Assembly: GCA_046537975.1 (NCBI GenBank)
Contig: JBKHJR010000062.1
Coordinates: forward strand, 1-17,329
Length of the DNA: 17,329 bases
DNA from: JAWLDV01 sp046537975
GTDB taxonomy: Bacteria > Desulfobacterota > Desulfobulbia > Desulfobulbales > SURF-16
Direction of reading: 5' to 3'
The position numbers and the translations under genes are program-made. Within the stretch, counting starts at the first letter, position 1. Each line of letters opens with the position of its first letter. This document shows positions 7,089 to 14,883 of this stretch, one piece after another. The notes below the pieces were generated by a model. That model did no database searches. It was not told where the DNA came from and saw nothing but the letters and a program-made list of their open reading frames with translations.

Positions 7089-7622
7089 TCACCACCCCCT
7101 GTTTTTCAGTTGGCGGAGATATTCTTTTCTGATTAACAGCAATTCCCGGTCGTATCGACCATCCTTGAAATCCGGGAAACTCCATTCAAAAGGCTGATAT
7201 CTGCCGGACCTGTAGCGCCCGGCCAGATCCGCGTATATCCCCCGGCCCAGGTAGATTTTCTGCCCCGCAGCCTTGGCTGAGGCAAGGACAACCTTATTAT
7301 GATCCAGATAGCCGGCGTCAAGATTGACCCTGCGCTTATTTTCCAGGGCCAGAGTATCTTCCAGATCGTTGCATCTCAATTTCCTCTCCACTATCTCCGC
7401 AGGATTCATCAGGTCCTTGAAGGATATTATAGAGCGGTAAAGCGTACCTCCCATCTCCGCCTGGTAATAGTCGGTAACTTCAAACAGACGGGGGTCTCCT
7501 TCCAGGTCCATTTTTCCCCAATTCTCCTGCAGAACATTTCTGGCAAGGCTGAGAAGATCAGGGGAAGAAAAAAGAACAGCAATAAAATACTTGACCGGGG
7601 TAGGGGATTCAGGATCTGCCAT
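7089..7622 (-). CDS. DUF4416 family protein
   Basis: A conserved cytoplasmic protein of unknown function, found mainly in Desulfobacterota and a few other deep-branching phyla. The 177 residues show the family pattern: an opening PVKYFIAVLFSS strand, FEVTDYYQAEMGGTLYRSIISFKDL in the first half, and RRVNLDAGYLDHNKVVLASAK then KIYLGRGIYADL followed by EWSFPDF in the second half. No catalytic motif of a known enzyme class is obvious. It is 51 bases downstream of the NAT-like gene and 12 bases ahead of the radical SAM gene on the same strand. The ribosome binding site is poor, so translation may depend on the upstream gene. Confidence 0.88.
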   Translation of the reverse strand: MADPESPTPVKYFIAVLFSSPDLLSLARNVLQENWGKMDLEGDPRLFEVTDYYQAEMGGTLYRSIISFKDLMNPAEIVERKLRCNDLEDTLALENKRRVNLDAGYLDHNKVVLASAKAAGQKIYLGRGIYADLAGRYRSGRYQPFEWSFPDFKDGRYDRELLLIRKEYLRQLKNRGW

Positions 7623-7673
7623 GAAAGGGGTATAACCGTACCTGTCTGTTCCCGCGAAACAGGGGAAGATATC

Positions 7674-8522
7674 TTATCTTAAGGTTGAGGACTGACCGAC
7701 ACATTGAAAAGCCTCCTGCACGATCCCGGAATTGATCCCCAGGACGCTGGTGATAAAACTGTGTTGCTCCCGGGCGGAAAGTACTTGTTTGCTGCCCTTT
7801 TCCCGATCGCGGCAACGCAGCAGATTGCCCTGGAGGTACTGATGTTCCCCTTGATAGCATCTGGTCAGAACAGGGTAGGTCATCATCTCCCAGGCGAAAG
7901 AGCGTTCCCAGGCCCGGCTGTATGATGAATCGTCCAGGGGACTGATCTTATAAGTAAGGCGCAGTTTCCGGCTCCTGCCAGCCAGTGTATATAAATCGAC
8001 CAATTTACCCCCCGCCCGGGGAACCAGTTCGAGGTCGTTGAAATCCCTTTTGACTGTCAGCGGTGAATTTACCGGAAGCCGGCAGGGCTCATGAATAAGG
8101 TAGCCGGGGTCAAGAAGGAAGAGATCGCTGTCCTGAAAGATAAGCAGGGCACTGTGAGTATCTGTCCCATAATGGCGGTCAGCCAGGATCGGGGCCGCCT
8201 CAAATCCGAGAAACCTTACCAGAGCGGTACAGGCGGCGGTCAGGGAAAAACAGGTGCCTCCGGTTCCATAGTCCAGGAAATCACTGATCAGCTCATCGGG
8301 TTTCCTTTTGGCACTGGCTGCACTTATCACCCTTTTTGACTTGATTATCTTGGTCAGATTCTCAAAGGGGATACCCGAAAAAACAAAACACAACCTGGCA
8401 AGCAGGCCACCTTCAGGCTCTGCCTCCGGTTCAATCCCGCCGAAGCTGAAAAAACGACGAGCTGTGGATTCATCCTGAATGGCGAGACAGGAATGTCTGC
8501 TGATTTCCGGCAATTTAACCAT
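7674..8522 (-). CDS. Arylamine N-acetyltransferase-like (NAT fold) protein
   Basis: The sequence carries the elements of the NAT/transglutaminase-like cysteine fold. These are IPFENLTKI near residues 51-59, GTGGTCFSL with the likely catalytic Cys at 91, DTHSALLIF with His 123, and LLDPGYL with Asp 138, giving a Cys-His-Asp triad in the usual order. Classical NATs have RGGxCFE, HxxxxV and DVGFG, so this is a divergent branch. At 282 residues it is of NAT size. Known NATs move acetyl groups from CoA to arylamines or close amide bonds in polyketides; the substrate here cannot be inferred. The ATG at 8522 lies 5 bases after the motB stop. A TTG at 8531 overlapping the motB stop is an alternative that adds three residues. 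Confidence 0.72.
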   Translation of the reverse strand: MVKLPEISRHSCLAIQDESTARRFFSFGGIEPEAEPEGGLLARLCFVFSGIPFENLTKIIKSKRVISAASAKRKPDELISDFLDYGTGGTCFSLTAACTALVRFLGFEAAPILADRHYGTDTHSALLIFQDSDLFLLDPGYLIHEPCRLPVNSPLTVKRDFNDLELVPRAGGKLVDLYTLAGRSRKLRLTYKISPLDDSSYSRAWERSFAWEMMTYPVLTRCYQGEHQYLQGNLLRCRDREKGSKQVLSAREQHSFITSVLGINSGIVQEAFQCVGQSSTLR

Positions 8523-8527
8523 ATCTT

Positions 8528-9292
8528 TCAATTATTATTCCGCTTATTATCCGCCGGACCGGGCTTGAATTCGAGTCCGGAAAGATCCACATCAGGGTTG
8601 GCGGGCTTGATTTTGAACTGCACCCGCCGATTGCGGGCTCTGCCTTCCGGCGTATCGTTGCTTGCCACCGGTTGGGTATCTGCATATCCCTGAATTGACA
8701 GACGATGAGAGGGTATATCGAAGTTTCTCTCCAGATACTCCACTACAGCCGCAGCCCGGGCGGCAGACAACCCCCAGTTAGTATCATAACTCCCCCCTTC
8801 CTTGAGCGGGACATCGTCAGTGTGGCCGCTCACCTTGATTAAAAGCTCCTTATCTTCGACTATGCGTCCCAGGTTATTGAGAAAAGTCAGTATTTCATTT
8901 CTTATCGCCGCCTTACCTGATTCAAAGGCAACGTCCCCCTTCACCCTCAAGATCAGACCGGTCTTGTCAAACTCCGATTCCACGGTCCCGCTTTTCACCT
9001 TCTTTTTTACCTCCCTGACGATCTTCATCTGAACCTGAAGAGGGATGGTGGGAAACTTCTTGGAGATGATCTCCTCTCCTGTTATGGTTTTGGTTTCCTT
9101 TAATTGCCGCTGTACTCCCAAGGCCTTTTTCATGGAGCCGGAAATCATCTTATACTTTTGGGCATCGATGACGGAAAAGGAGAGAATAAGCACGAAAAAG
9201 ACGAGAAGTAAAGCCATCAGGTCGGCGAAAGTGGTCATCCATTTGGGGGCTCCCCCTGGACGCTCTTTTTTCTTTCCCTCGTCTTCAGTCAT
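8528..9292 (-). CDS. motB: Flagellar motor stator protein MotB
   Basis: MotB anchors the stator to peptidoglycan and lines the ion channel with MotA. The 254 residues show a short basic cytoplasmic N-terminus, one membrane helix with WMTTFADLMALLLVFFVL (about 18-40) containing the ion-binding Asp 24, a linker/plug region, and a periplasmic OmpA-like domain. In that domain GHTDDVP (156-162) and NWGLSAARAAAVVEYL (172-187) are the peptidoglycan-binding motifs, ending in RARNRRVQFKI. A hydrophilic Asn-rich tail follows. The gene begins 72 bases after motA. Its ribosome binding site is weak. Whether it conducts H+ or Na+ cannot be read from MotB alone. Confidence 0.94.
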   Translation of the reverse strand: MTEDEGKKKERPGGAPKWMTTFADLMALLLVFFVLILSFSVIDAQKYKMISGSMKKALGVQRQLKETKTITGEEIISKKFPTIPLQVQMKIVREVKKKVKSGTVESEFDKTGLILRVKGDVAFESGKAAIRNEILTFLNNLGRIVEDKELLIKVSGHTDDVPLKEGGSYDTNWGLSAARAAAVVEYLERNFDIPSHRLSIQGYADTQPVASNDTPEGRARNRRVQFKIKPANPDVDLSGLEFKPGPADNKRNNN

Positions 9293-9364
9293 GGTAGTTT
9301 TCAGGGTATTGAGGTAAGTTAGGTGCTCAGAGGTGAAAAGCTAAAAGCCGAGATAACCAAGCTC

Positions 9365-10117
9365 TCAAGTGTTACTTCGATCCTTAGGGGGTAGGAAAGT
9401 CTGCAGAAACTCTTCCATGATTCTGGGATTTAAGCCCTTGAGAATACCCATAACCCCTTCAATGATTAATTTCCTGTTCCTCTCCTCCTCCTGGCTGCGC
9501 AGGGCCAGTTTATCAGCGATAGGCAGGAAAACAAGGTTCCCCAGTACAGCTCCATAGAGAGTGGTCAAAAGGGCGACCGCCATGGCCGGGCCGATGGAAT
9601 CAGGGTCTTCCATATTGGCCAGCATCTGAACCAGACCTATCAATGTACCGATCATGCCGAAGGCCGGGGCGGCATCCCCCATAGAGGAAAAGGTCTTCTG
9701 CCCCAATTCATGGCGCTCCACCGTAAGATTGACTTCCTTTTTCAGAACCTCGTCTATAAATTCCGCTTCATGGCCGTCCACACAGTACATAATGGATTTT
9801 TTCAAAAAAGGATCATTAATGGGCTGCTGCTCCAGGACGATAAGACCGTTTTTCCTGGCTATATTGGCGAGATTGACAATTTCCTGAATAATCTCATTGG
9901 GGGAGCTGAGCTGGACAGTAAAGGCATTCTTGGCTACCTTAAAAGAATTGATTACATCTTTCAAACCGAAACGCACCAAGGTGGCGGCCATAGTTCCGCC
10001 GCCGACAATCAGTACACCCGGGGGATTAACAAAAAGGGTCAGAGGCCCCCCCAGCATTATGGCTACCATCAGTAAAACAACACCGACTATCAGGCCAATA
10101 ACTGTAGCTAAATCCAT
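9365..10117 (-). CDS. motA: Flagellar motor stator protein MotA (PomA/MotP-like)
   Basis: Ion-channel subunit of the flagellar stator in the inner membrane. The opening MDLATVIGLIVGVVLLMVAIMLGG followed by NPPGVLIVGGGTMAATL is the pattern of the short PomA/MotP type, and 250 residues fits PomA (about 253) better than E. coli MotA (295). APAFGMIGTLIGLVQML (about 150-166) and PAMAVALLTTLYGAVLGNLVFLP form the third and fourth membrane helices, and the cytoplasmic segment with charged residues ends the protein. PomA-type subunits are often sodium-driven, but this is only suggestive. AGGGGG about seven bases before the ATG is a good ribosome binding site. It follows panB by 34 bases, with motB next. 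No other flagellar gene is in the window. Confidence 0.94.
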   Translation of the reverse strand: MDLATVIGLIVGVVLLMVAIMLGGPLTLFVNPPGVLIVGGGTMAATLVRFGLKDVINSFKVAKNAFTVQLSSPNEIIQEIVNLANIARKNGLIVLEQQPINDPFLKKSIMYCVDGHEAEFIDEVLKKEVNLTVERHELGQKTFSSMGDAAPAFGMIGTLIGLVQMLANMEDPDSIGPAMAVALLTTLYGAVLGNLVFLPIADKLALRSQEEERNRKLIIEGVMGILKGLNPRIMEEFLQTFLPPKDRSNT

Positions 10118-10151
10118 CCATATCCCCCTTGAACAAAAACCTTCACAGCCA

Positions 10152-10991
10152 CTACTCCTTTTCTTCCGTCAACAGAGACTTCACATCAACCGGCAGAGAA
10201 AAACTGTTCTCCCCGGCAGGGAAAGTTCCTTCTCTGACCTCGTTTATGAAGCAATCAACTGCGTCTTTCGCCTCTTTCCCCAGGCAGGCATACTGTTTGA
10301 CAAATCTGGGAACAGTCTTTCCGGACAAGCCGAGGAGATCATTGCTGACCAGTACCTGGCCGTCACAATCCGGGCCGGCTCCAATGCCTATGGTAGGAAT
10401 GGAAACCGTACCAGTCAAGTAGCGGGCCAGACTGTCAGGAACACATTCCAGAACAATGGCGAAAGCACCGGCCTCTTCAAGGGCCCTGGCATCCCGCATC
10501 AGTTTCCTGGCACTTTCAGCATCCCTGCCCTGAACCTTATACCCCCCCAATTGACTTGCGGTCTGGGGAGTAAGGCCAATGTGGCCCATCACCGGTACTC
10601 CGGCCTGCACCACTGATTTCACGGTCCCGGCGAAATCAGCGCCTCCTTCTATTTTTACTGCATCAGAACCGGCTTCTTTAAGAAATCGACCGCTGTTGCA
10701 GATTGCTTTAGAAATATCTACCTGATAAGACATAAAAGGCATATCCGCCACTATAAAGGAGGAGCTTGCCCTCCTGACTGCGGCGGCATGATGAAGCATT
10801 TCCTCCATGGAGACCGGCACCGTGGATTCGTAGCCCAGTGCAACATTGCCCAAGGAATCACCCACCAAAATTATATCCACGCCGTCCTGGTCAACAAGAG
10901 AGGAAGTCGCAGCATCGTAGGCAGTAAGCATGACCAGTTTCTCGCCGCCCTTCCTTCCGACAATATCCTTGACATTCAATTTAAGGGGCAT
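10152..10991 (-). CDS. panB: 3-methyl-2-oxobutanoate hydroxymethyltransferase
   Basis: Transfers a hydroxymethyl group from 5,10-methylene-tetrahydrofolate to 2-oxoisovalerate, the first committed step of pantothenate and hence CoA synthesis. At 279 residues it has the usual size. Metal ligands are visible as D45 in LVGDSLG, D83 in VADMPF and E115 in VKIEGG; E182 in VLECVP is the probable base, all within one residue of the E. coli positions. GHIGLTPQ and TIGIGAGPDCDGQVLV are further hallmarks. The start has GAGAG five bases upstream. It lies 108 bases past ruvB and 34 bases ahead of motA. panC and panD are not here, and there is no evident functional link with the stator genes, so shared transcription may be the only connection. 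Confidence 0.96.
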   Translation of the reverse strand: MPLKLNVKDIVGRKGGEKLVMLTAYDAATSSLVDQDGVDIILVGDSLGNVALGYESTVPVSMEEMLHHAAAVRRASSSFIVADMPFMSYQVDISKAICNSGRFLKEAGSDAVKIEGGADFAGTVKSVVQAGVPVMGHIGLTPQTASQLGGYKVQGRDAESARKLMRDARALEEAGAFAIVLECVPDSLARYLTGTVSIPTIGIGAGPDCDGQVLVSNDLLGLSGKTVPRFVKQYACLGKEAKDAVDCFINEVREGTFPAGENSFSLPVDVKSLLTEEKE

Positions 10992-11099
10992 AAGTTCTCT
11001 CAGGGTTCAGGATTCCCGTTTTAAGGTTTACTGAAGTATCTTGGACAAAGTTAATTTAGACATAACAGATTCGTCCTTGAGCTTCCAGTCTTTAAGTAA

Positions 11100-12149
11100 C
11101 TAATCATTCTTACTGAAAAACTCGTCAATTCCGCGTTGCCCCCCCTGATTTACCGACCTGCCGAAATGCTTATAAGCCAGATGGGTTGCTATACGTCCCC
11201 GGGAAGTTCTGGAGAGAAAACCGGCCTGAATCAAATAGGGTTCATAGACGTCTTCCAGAGTGGTCTTTTCTTCAAAGACCGAGGTAGCGAGGGTATCCAG
11301 ACCGATAGGGCCGCCCTGGAACTTGTCTATCAGGGTAAGCAGGATCCTTCTGTCCATTTCATCAAGACCGTTCTTATCAACTGAAAGCATATTCAGGGCC
11401 ATATCCGCCACCTGGGCGGTAATTCTGCCATCTGCCTCAACTTCGGCATAATCCCTGACCCTCTTGAGCAGCCGGTTGGCTATTCTGGGCGTACCGCGGC
11501 TGCGAACACTCATTTCCCTGGCCCCTTGCTCATCGATAGGTATTCTTAGCAGGGATGCGGAACGCTTAATAATCTCAACCAGTTCCGGGGGATTATAAAA
11601 ATCCAGACGGAGAACGACCCCGAACCTGTCCCGGAAAGGAGGAGTGAGCAGACCGCTTCTGGTGGTTGCCCCCACCAGGGTAAAAGGCGGGAGATCCATT
11701 TTGACCGATCTGGCCCCTGGTCCCTGGCCCACTACCAGATCCAGCTGAAAATCCTCCATGGCGGGATAAAGGATTTCCTCCACCACATGATTCAAGCGAT
11801 GGATCTCATCAATAAAGAGCACATCTCCCGGCCCGAGACTGGTTAGAATGGCGGCCAGATCCCCGGGCTTTTCAATTACCGGTCCCGAGGTTACTTTTAT
11901 GCCGGCGGACATTTCCTTTGCTATTATATAGGCCAGAGTGGTTTTGCCAAGACCAGGGAAACCATGAAACAAGGTATGGTCCAGCACTTCTCCTCTGGCC
12001 CGAGCCGCTTTTACAGCCACCAGGAGGTTGTCCTTCAACTGCTGCTGCCCGATATACTGGGCAAGGCTTCCGGGCCTGAGGCTGATCTCTTCCAGGGATT
12101 CATCCTCAGTTATATGCCCGGTAGTGACCACCCTTTCTTCATAATTCAT
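11100..12149 (-). CDS. ruvB: Holliday junction branch migration helicase RuvB
   Basis: AAA+ motor that, with RuvA, drives branch migration at Holliday junctions. The 349 residues show SLRPGSLAQYIGQ at the N-terminus, Walker A at 63-70, Walker B LFIDEIH with D114/E115, sensor GATTRSG at 160-166, PFRDRFG at 171-177 with the arginine finger, and the winged-helix end IGLDTLATSVFEEKTTLEDVYEPYLIQAG. The Walker A reads GFPGLGKT where RuvB normally has GPPGLGKT; the essential G-K-T is intact, so activity is expected. The start overlaps the ruvA stop as ATGA, which implies translational coupling. A short Gln/Gly-rich tail closes the protein. Confidence 0.97.
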   Translation of the reverse strand: MNYEERVVTTGHITEDESLEEISLRPGSLAQYIGQQQLKDNLLVAVKAARARGEVLDHTLFHGFPGLGKTTLAYIIAKEMSAGIKVTSGPVIEKPGDLAAILTSLGPGDVLFIDEIHRLNHVVEEILYPAMEDFQLDLVVGQGPGARSVKMDLPPFTLVGATTRSGLLTPPFRDRFGVVLRLDFYNPPELVEIIKRSASLLRIPIDEQGAREMSVRSRGTPRIANRLLKRVRDYAEVEADGRITAQVADMALNMLSVDKNGLDEMDRRILLTLIDKFQGGPIGLDTLATSVFEEKTTLEDVYEPYLIQAGFLSRTSRGRIATHLAYKHFGRSVNQGGQRGIDEFFSKND

Positions 12150-12763
12150 AAGGATATTTCCCTTAGAGCCTGTTTCAGCAAATCCTCAAATGATGCCCCG
12201 CCGCCATCATTTTCCGTCTTGATCAGTCTCCGTACAGCCTCTTCAGATCCTGATCTGGAATAACCAAGATTGATCAAAGCAGAAACCACGTCCCTGCAGA
12301 CATCAGACTGAGGGATGGATCCCGGCGGCTCTGAAGCAGGCATTGAATCATCCGCCGGGATAAAGGCAATCTTATCCTTTAACTCCAGACACATGCGCTC
12401 GGCTGTCCTTTTACCCACTCCGGGCAACCGAGTCAGACAGGGGGTGTCATCCCTGGTGATAGCCCTGGAGATCTCCTGCGGTGCCATACCGGATAAAATG
12501 GCCAGGGCCAATTTAGGGCCTATTCCCGAAACCCCGATCAGGATCTCAAAGGTTTCCTTCTCCTCCATGGTGGTGAAACCATAAAGGACAAGGGCGTCAT
12601 CCCTGACCTGAGTATAGACATAAATCATCACTTCTTCATGCCGGTTCGGCAATTCAGAAAGGCATTTCCGGGTGAGATGGACTTCATAACCCACCCCTCC
12701 CGCCATTATAATAACCTTCCCTTCCCCCTGATGCAGGAGAAAACCCTTTAAACAAGCTATCAT
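12146..12763 (-). CDS. ruvA: Holliday junction DNA-binding subunit RuvA
   Basis: Tetrameric protein that holds the four-way junction and loads RuvB. The ATG at 12763 is chosen: MIACLKGFLL matches the family's usual MIGxLxGxLL opening and AAGG lies about seven bases upstream, while the frame runs six codons further to another ATG. Domain order is an N-terminal OB fold (1-63), two helix-hairpin-helix motifs (LIGVSGIGPKLALAIL and LTRLPGVGKRTAERM), an acidic/proline linker, and the C-terminal RuvB-binding helices (DVVSALINLGYSRSGSEEAV). The 205 residues are normal. It is 42 bases after ruvC and overlaps ruvB by four bases. Confidence 0.96.
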   Translation of the reverse strand: MIACLKGFLLHQGEGKVIIMAGGVGYEVHLTRKCLSELPNRHEEVMIYVYTQVRDDALVLYGFTTMEEKETFEILIGVSGIGPKLALAILSGMAPQEISRAITRDDTPCLTRLPGVGKRTAERMCLELKDKIAFIPADDSMPASEPPGSIPQSDVCRDVVSALINLGYSRSGSEEAVRRLIKTENDGGGASFEDLLKQALREISL

Positions 12764-12805
12764 TGGCCGTACCTTCGGCACGTTATGGTAAAATTGGTGA
12801 CGAAT

Positions 12806-13309
12806 CTATCCATTACGGTGTCTCGACCTGCTGTTAAAATTAATCATATGATTGGCACAACAGATAGCCACAGCCAAGCCGTCAGAGGCATCTTCCCCCG
12901 GTGCCCGGTCAAGCTGCAATAAAAGCTTCACAGCTTGCTGAATCTGGGACTTGCCGGCCTGGCCGTAACCTGAGACCGCCTGTTTGACCACCTTGGCAGG
13001 GAATTCGTGCAGGGAAAGACCGAAATGCCTGGCAGCAAGCATAAGGACTCCCCGGGCCTGGCCAAGTTTCAAGGCAGAAGCCGGGTTTTTGGCAATAAAA
13101 ACATTTTCAATAGCGGCGCAGTCCGGCTCATATTTGACAATAACCTCCCCCAGCCCGTCATACAGTTCCTTTAATCTGTCCGGCAGGGCAAGTTCAGTTG
13201 GCGGCTTAACGACTCCGCAACAGACAATTCTTTTGGTAAAACCAGACGAACTGTCAATAACACCGTATCCGGTTATTCTGGAACCGGGATCAATCCCCAG
13301 AATACGCAC
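12806..13309 (-). CDS. ruvC: Crossover junction endodeoxyribonuclease RuvC
   Basis: Dimeric resolvase that nicks Holliday junctions symmetrically. All four acidic catalytic residues are present: D7 in ILGIDPGSRITGYG, E68 in AAIENVFI, and D140 and D143 in EDASDGLAVAICCAN. The basic stretch PAKVVKQAVSGYGQAGKSQI contacts DNA. At 167 residues it is of usual length. The start codon is GTG at 13309; no upstream ATG exists before the yebC stop 11 bases away, and the motif ILGIDPG is normally at the very N-terminus. The ribosome binding site is weak, so coupling with yebC is probable. Confidence 0.96.
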   Translation of the reverse strand: MRILGIDPGSRITGYGVIDSSSGFTKRIVCCGVVKPPTELALPDRLKELYDGLGEVIVKYEPDCAAIENVFIAKNPASALKLGQARGVLMLAARHFGLSLHEFPAKVVKQAVSGYGQAGKSQIQQAVKLLLQLDRAPGEDASDGLAVAICCANHMINFNSRSRHRNG

Positions 13310-13320
13310 AATAAATCCGA

Positions 13321-14073
13321 TCAGGATGAAATTCTTTCCATAATCTCATCAGGTATGTCAAAATTGGAATGGACCTTCTGGACATCATCACAGTCTTCCA
13401 GAACTTCCATGAGTTTTATGATCTGAGCTGCTTTTTTCTCATCTGTTATCTCTATATAATTATGGGGAATCATGCTGACCGAGGCCTCTGCAAGGGGAAT
13501 ATCCCCGTTTTCCAAGGCCTCCCGGACATCACCGAAGTCCTCGGGATCGGTAAGTATCTGGAAGCCGCTGTCGTCTTCAACTATATCCTCAGCTCCTGCC
13601 TCCAGAGCCGTTTCCATAAGCTTTTCCTCGGAGGCGGCCTCCCTGTCTACATAGATGGAGCCCTTTTTATCAAACATCCAGGCCACACAACCGGATTCCC
13701 CAAGATTGCCGCCGTGTTTTGAGAACGAGTGGCGGACTTCCCCCACTGTTCTGTTTTTGTTATCACTCAGGCAGTCAACCAGAATAGCAACACCTCCGGG
13801 TCCGTACCCCTCATAAGTGATCTCTTCATAGACCTCTCCATCCTGGCCCCCCGCCCCTTTTTTGATAGCTCTTTCAATATTTTCCTTGGGCATATTAGCT
13901 GCCTTGGCATCAGCAATCGCGGTTCTCAAACGGGGATTACCATCCGGATCCCCTCCGCCCATTCTGGCAGCAACTGAGATCTCCTTGTTGAGTTTTCCAA
14001 AGATCTTGCCGCGCTTAGCGTCTTCAGCGCCTTTTCTGCGCTTAATATTAGACCACTTCGAATGACCTGCCAT
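13321..14073 (-). CDS. yebC: YebC/TACO1 family protein
   Basis: Member of the widespread YebC/TACO1 family. It was long annotated as a transcriptional regulator. More recent work links the family to translation, easing ribosomes over proline-rich stretches; which role applies here is not shown. The 250 residues open with the family signature MAGHSKWSNIKRRKGAEDAKRGK, then RLRTAIADAKAANMPKENIERAIKKG, EGYGPGGVAILVDCLSDNKNRT and an acidic C-terminal domain with GAEDIVEDD and EDCDDVQKVHSNFDIP. GGAGG lies eight bases before the ATG, inside the end of rlmE, with three bases between the genes. Its place ahead of ruvC is a common arrangement in bacteria. Confidence 0.97.
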   Translation of the reverse strand: MAGHSKWSNIKRRKGAEDAKRGKIFGKLNKEISVAARMGGGDPDGNPRLRTAIADAKAANMPKENIERAIKKGAGGQDGEVYEEITYEGYGPGGVAILVDCLSDNKNRTVGEVRHSFSKHGGNLGESGCVAWMFDKKGSIYVDREAASEEKLMETALEAGAEDIVEDDSGFQILTDPEDFGDVREALENGDIPLAEASVSMIPHNYIEITDEKKAAQIIKLMEVLEDCDDVQKVHSNFDIPDEIMERISS

Positions 14074-14076
14074 ATA

Positions 14077-14685
14077 TTAATCCTCCATATCTTTCATTAT
14101 ATAACCGGTACCCAGAGTGAATACCTCCCGGCTTTCTCCGCGGGAACTGCTCGGTTTTACTATTTTGACTTTCCTGAACATATCCTTAAGCTTATTGACA
14201 AAAGGCTGAAAATCCTCACCCTGGAACAGTTTGCAATAAAAAACACCATCCTTAACCAATACCTGTCCGGCAATTTCCAAAGCCCGCTCAGCGAGTTCCA
14301 CGGAACGGACATGATCGGCAAACTTGCTGCCGGTGGTCTTGGGGGACATATCACTTAATATCCCGTAAAACGGACCTTCTTTTCTGACCCTCTCCAGGAA
14401 TTCATCACTGAAAATGTCAAACTGCAGAAATTCAACGGGAGCCCCTGCCTCAGGACCCCGGACCTTACTTTTTCTTAAATCAACGCCAATTACTTTTCCC
14501 TGCGGCCCTGCTACTTCTGAGGCGTAAATTGACCAGCTACCAGGATAACAGCCCAGATCGAGAATCCTGGTCCCCTTTTTTAAGAAACCGTATTTTTTCT
14601 GGGCTTCCTCAAGCTTATAAACCGATCTGGCCGGATACTTATCTTTCTTGGCCCGGTGAAAGTAATGGTCCTTAACTTTCTTCAT
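14077..14685 (-). CDS. rlmE: 23S rRNA 2'-O-methyltransferase RlmE (FtsJ)
   Basis: Methylates the 2'-OH of the A-loop uridine (U2552 in E. coli) of 23S rRNA, using S-adenosylmethionine, late in large-subunit assembly. The K-D-K-E catalytic tetrad is complete: K24 in ARSVYKLEE, D112 in ILSDMSPKTTG, K152 in VFYCKLFQGED and E187 in SRGESREVFTLG. The SAM-binding loop is LDLGCYPGSWSIYA (42-55) with C and Y where E. coli has A-A. 202 residues is normal. It begins its operon; a promoter-like -10 lies about 100 bases upstream. No obvious ribosome binding site precedes the ATG. Confidence 0.95.
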   Translation of the reverse strand: MKKVKDHYFHRAKKDKYPARSVYKLEEAQKKYGFLKKGTRILDLGCYPGSWSIYASEVAGPQGKVIGVDLRKSKVRGPEAGAPVEFLQFDIFSDEFLERVRKEGPFYGILSDMSPKTTGSKFADHVRSVELAERALEIAGQVLVKDGVFYCKLFQGEDFQPFVNKLKDMFRKVKIVKPSSSRGESREVFTLGTGYIMKDMED

Positions 14686-14787
14686 AAAAAATCAGTACAA
14701 TATTCCGAATTCCGGGATAAACTGGATCATGACCCAACCCGGCAGATTAAACATTTTATCGCTTCAGTCGCTGAGAAATTTGAATTG

Positions 14788-14817
14788 ATTATACGGTTAA
14801 AACTTTTTCAAGCTGAA
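14788..14817 (-). promoter_or_regulatory. Candidate sigma-70 promoter for rlmE-yebC-ruvCAB
   Basis: On the minus strand, a perfect TATAAT (14788-14793) stands 18 bases after TTCAGC (14812-14817), a poor -35 box. It sits in the 198-base gap between rsmI and rlmE, leaving a leader of about 95 bases. The -10 is good; the -35 is weak, so this is tentative. Confidence 0.38.
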
Positions 14818-14883
14818 CCGGTTAATCGTGGTGAAAATCAAAATATCCTATTTTAAAACTTATGACAAGGAAGACGGCCTCCG

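Noticed and set aside
8529..8531. TTG start for the NAT-like protein
   Set aside because: An ATG three codons downstream is equally placed after the motB stop; TTG kept only as an alternative.
9897..10616. 239-codon plus-strand frame across panB and motA
   Set aside because: It runs antisense to two clearly conserved genes; its length reflects their base composition.
14862..14883. Terminator after rsmI
   Set aside because: The minus strand gives only a five-pair stem with one wobble (GGAGG/CTTCC) and a broken T-tract.
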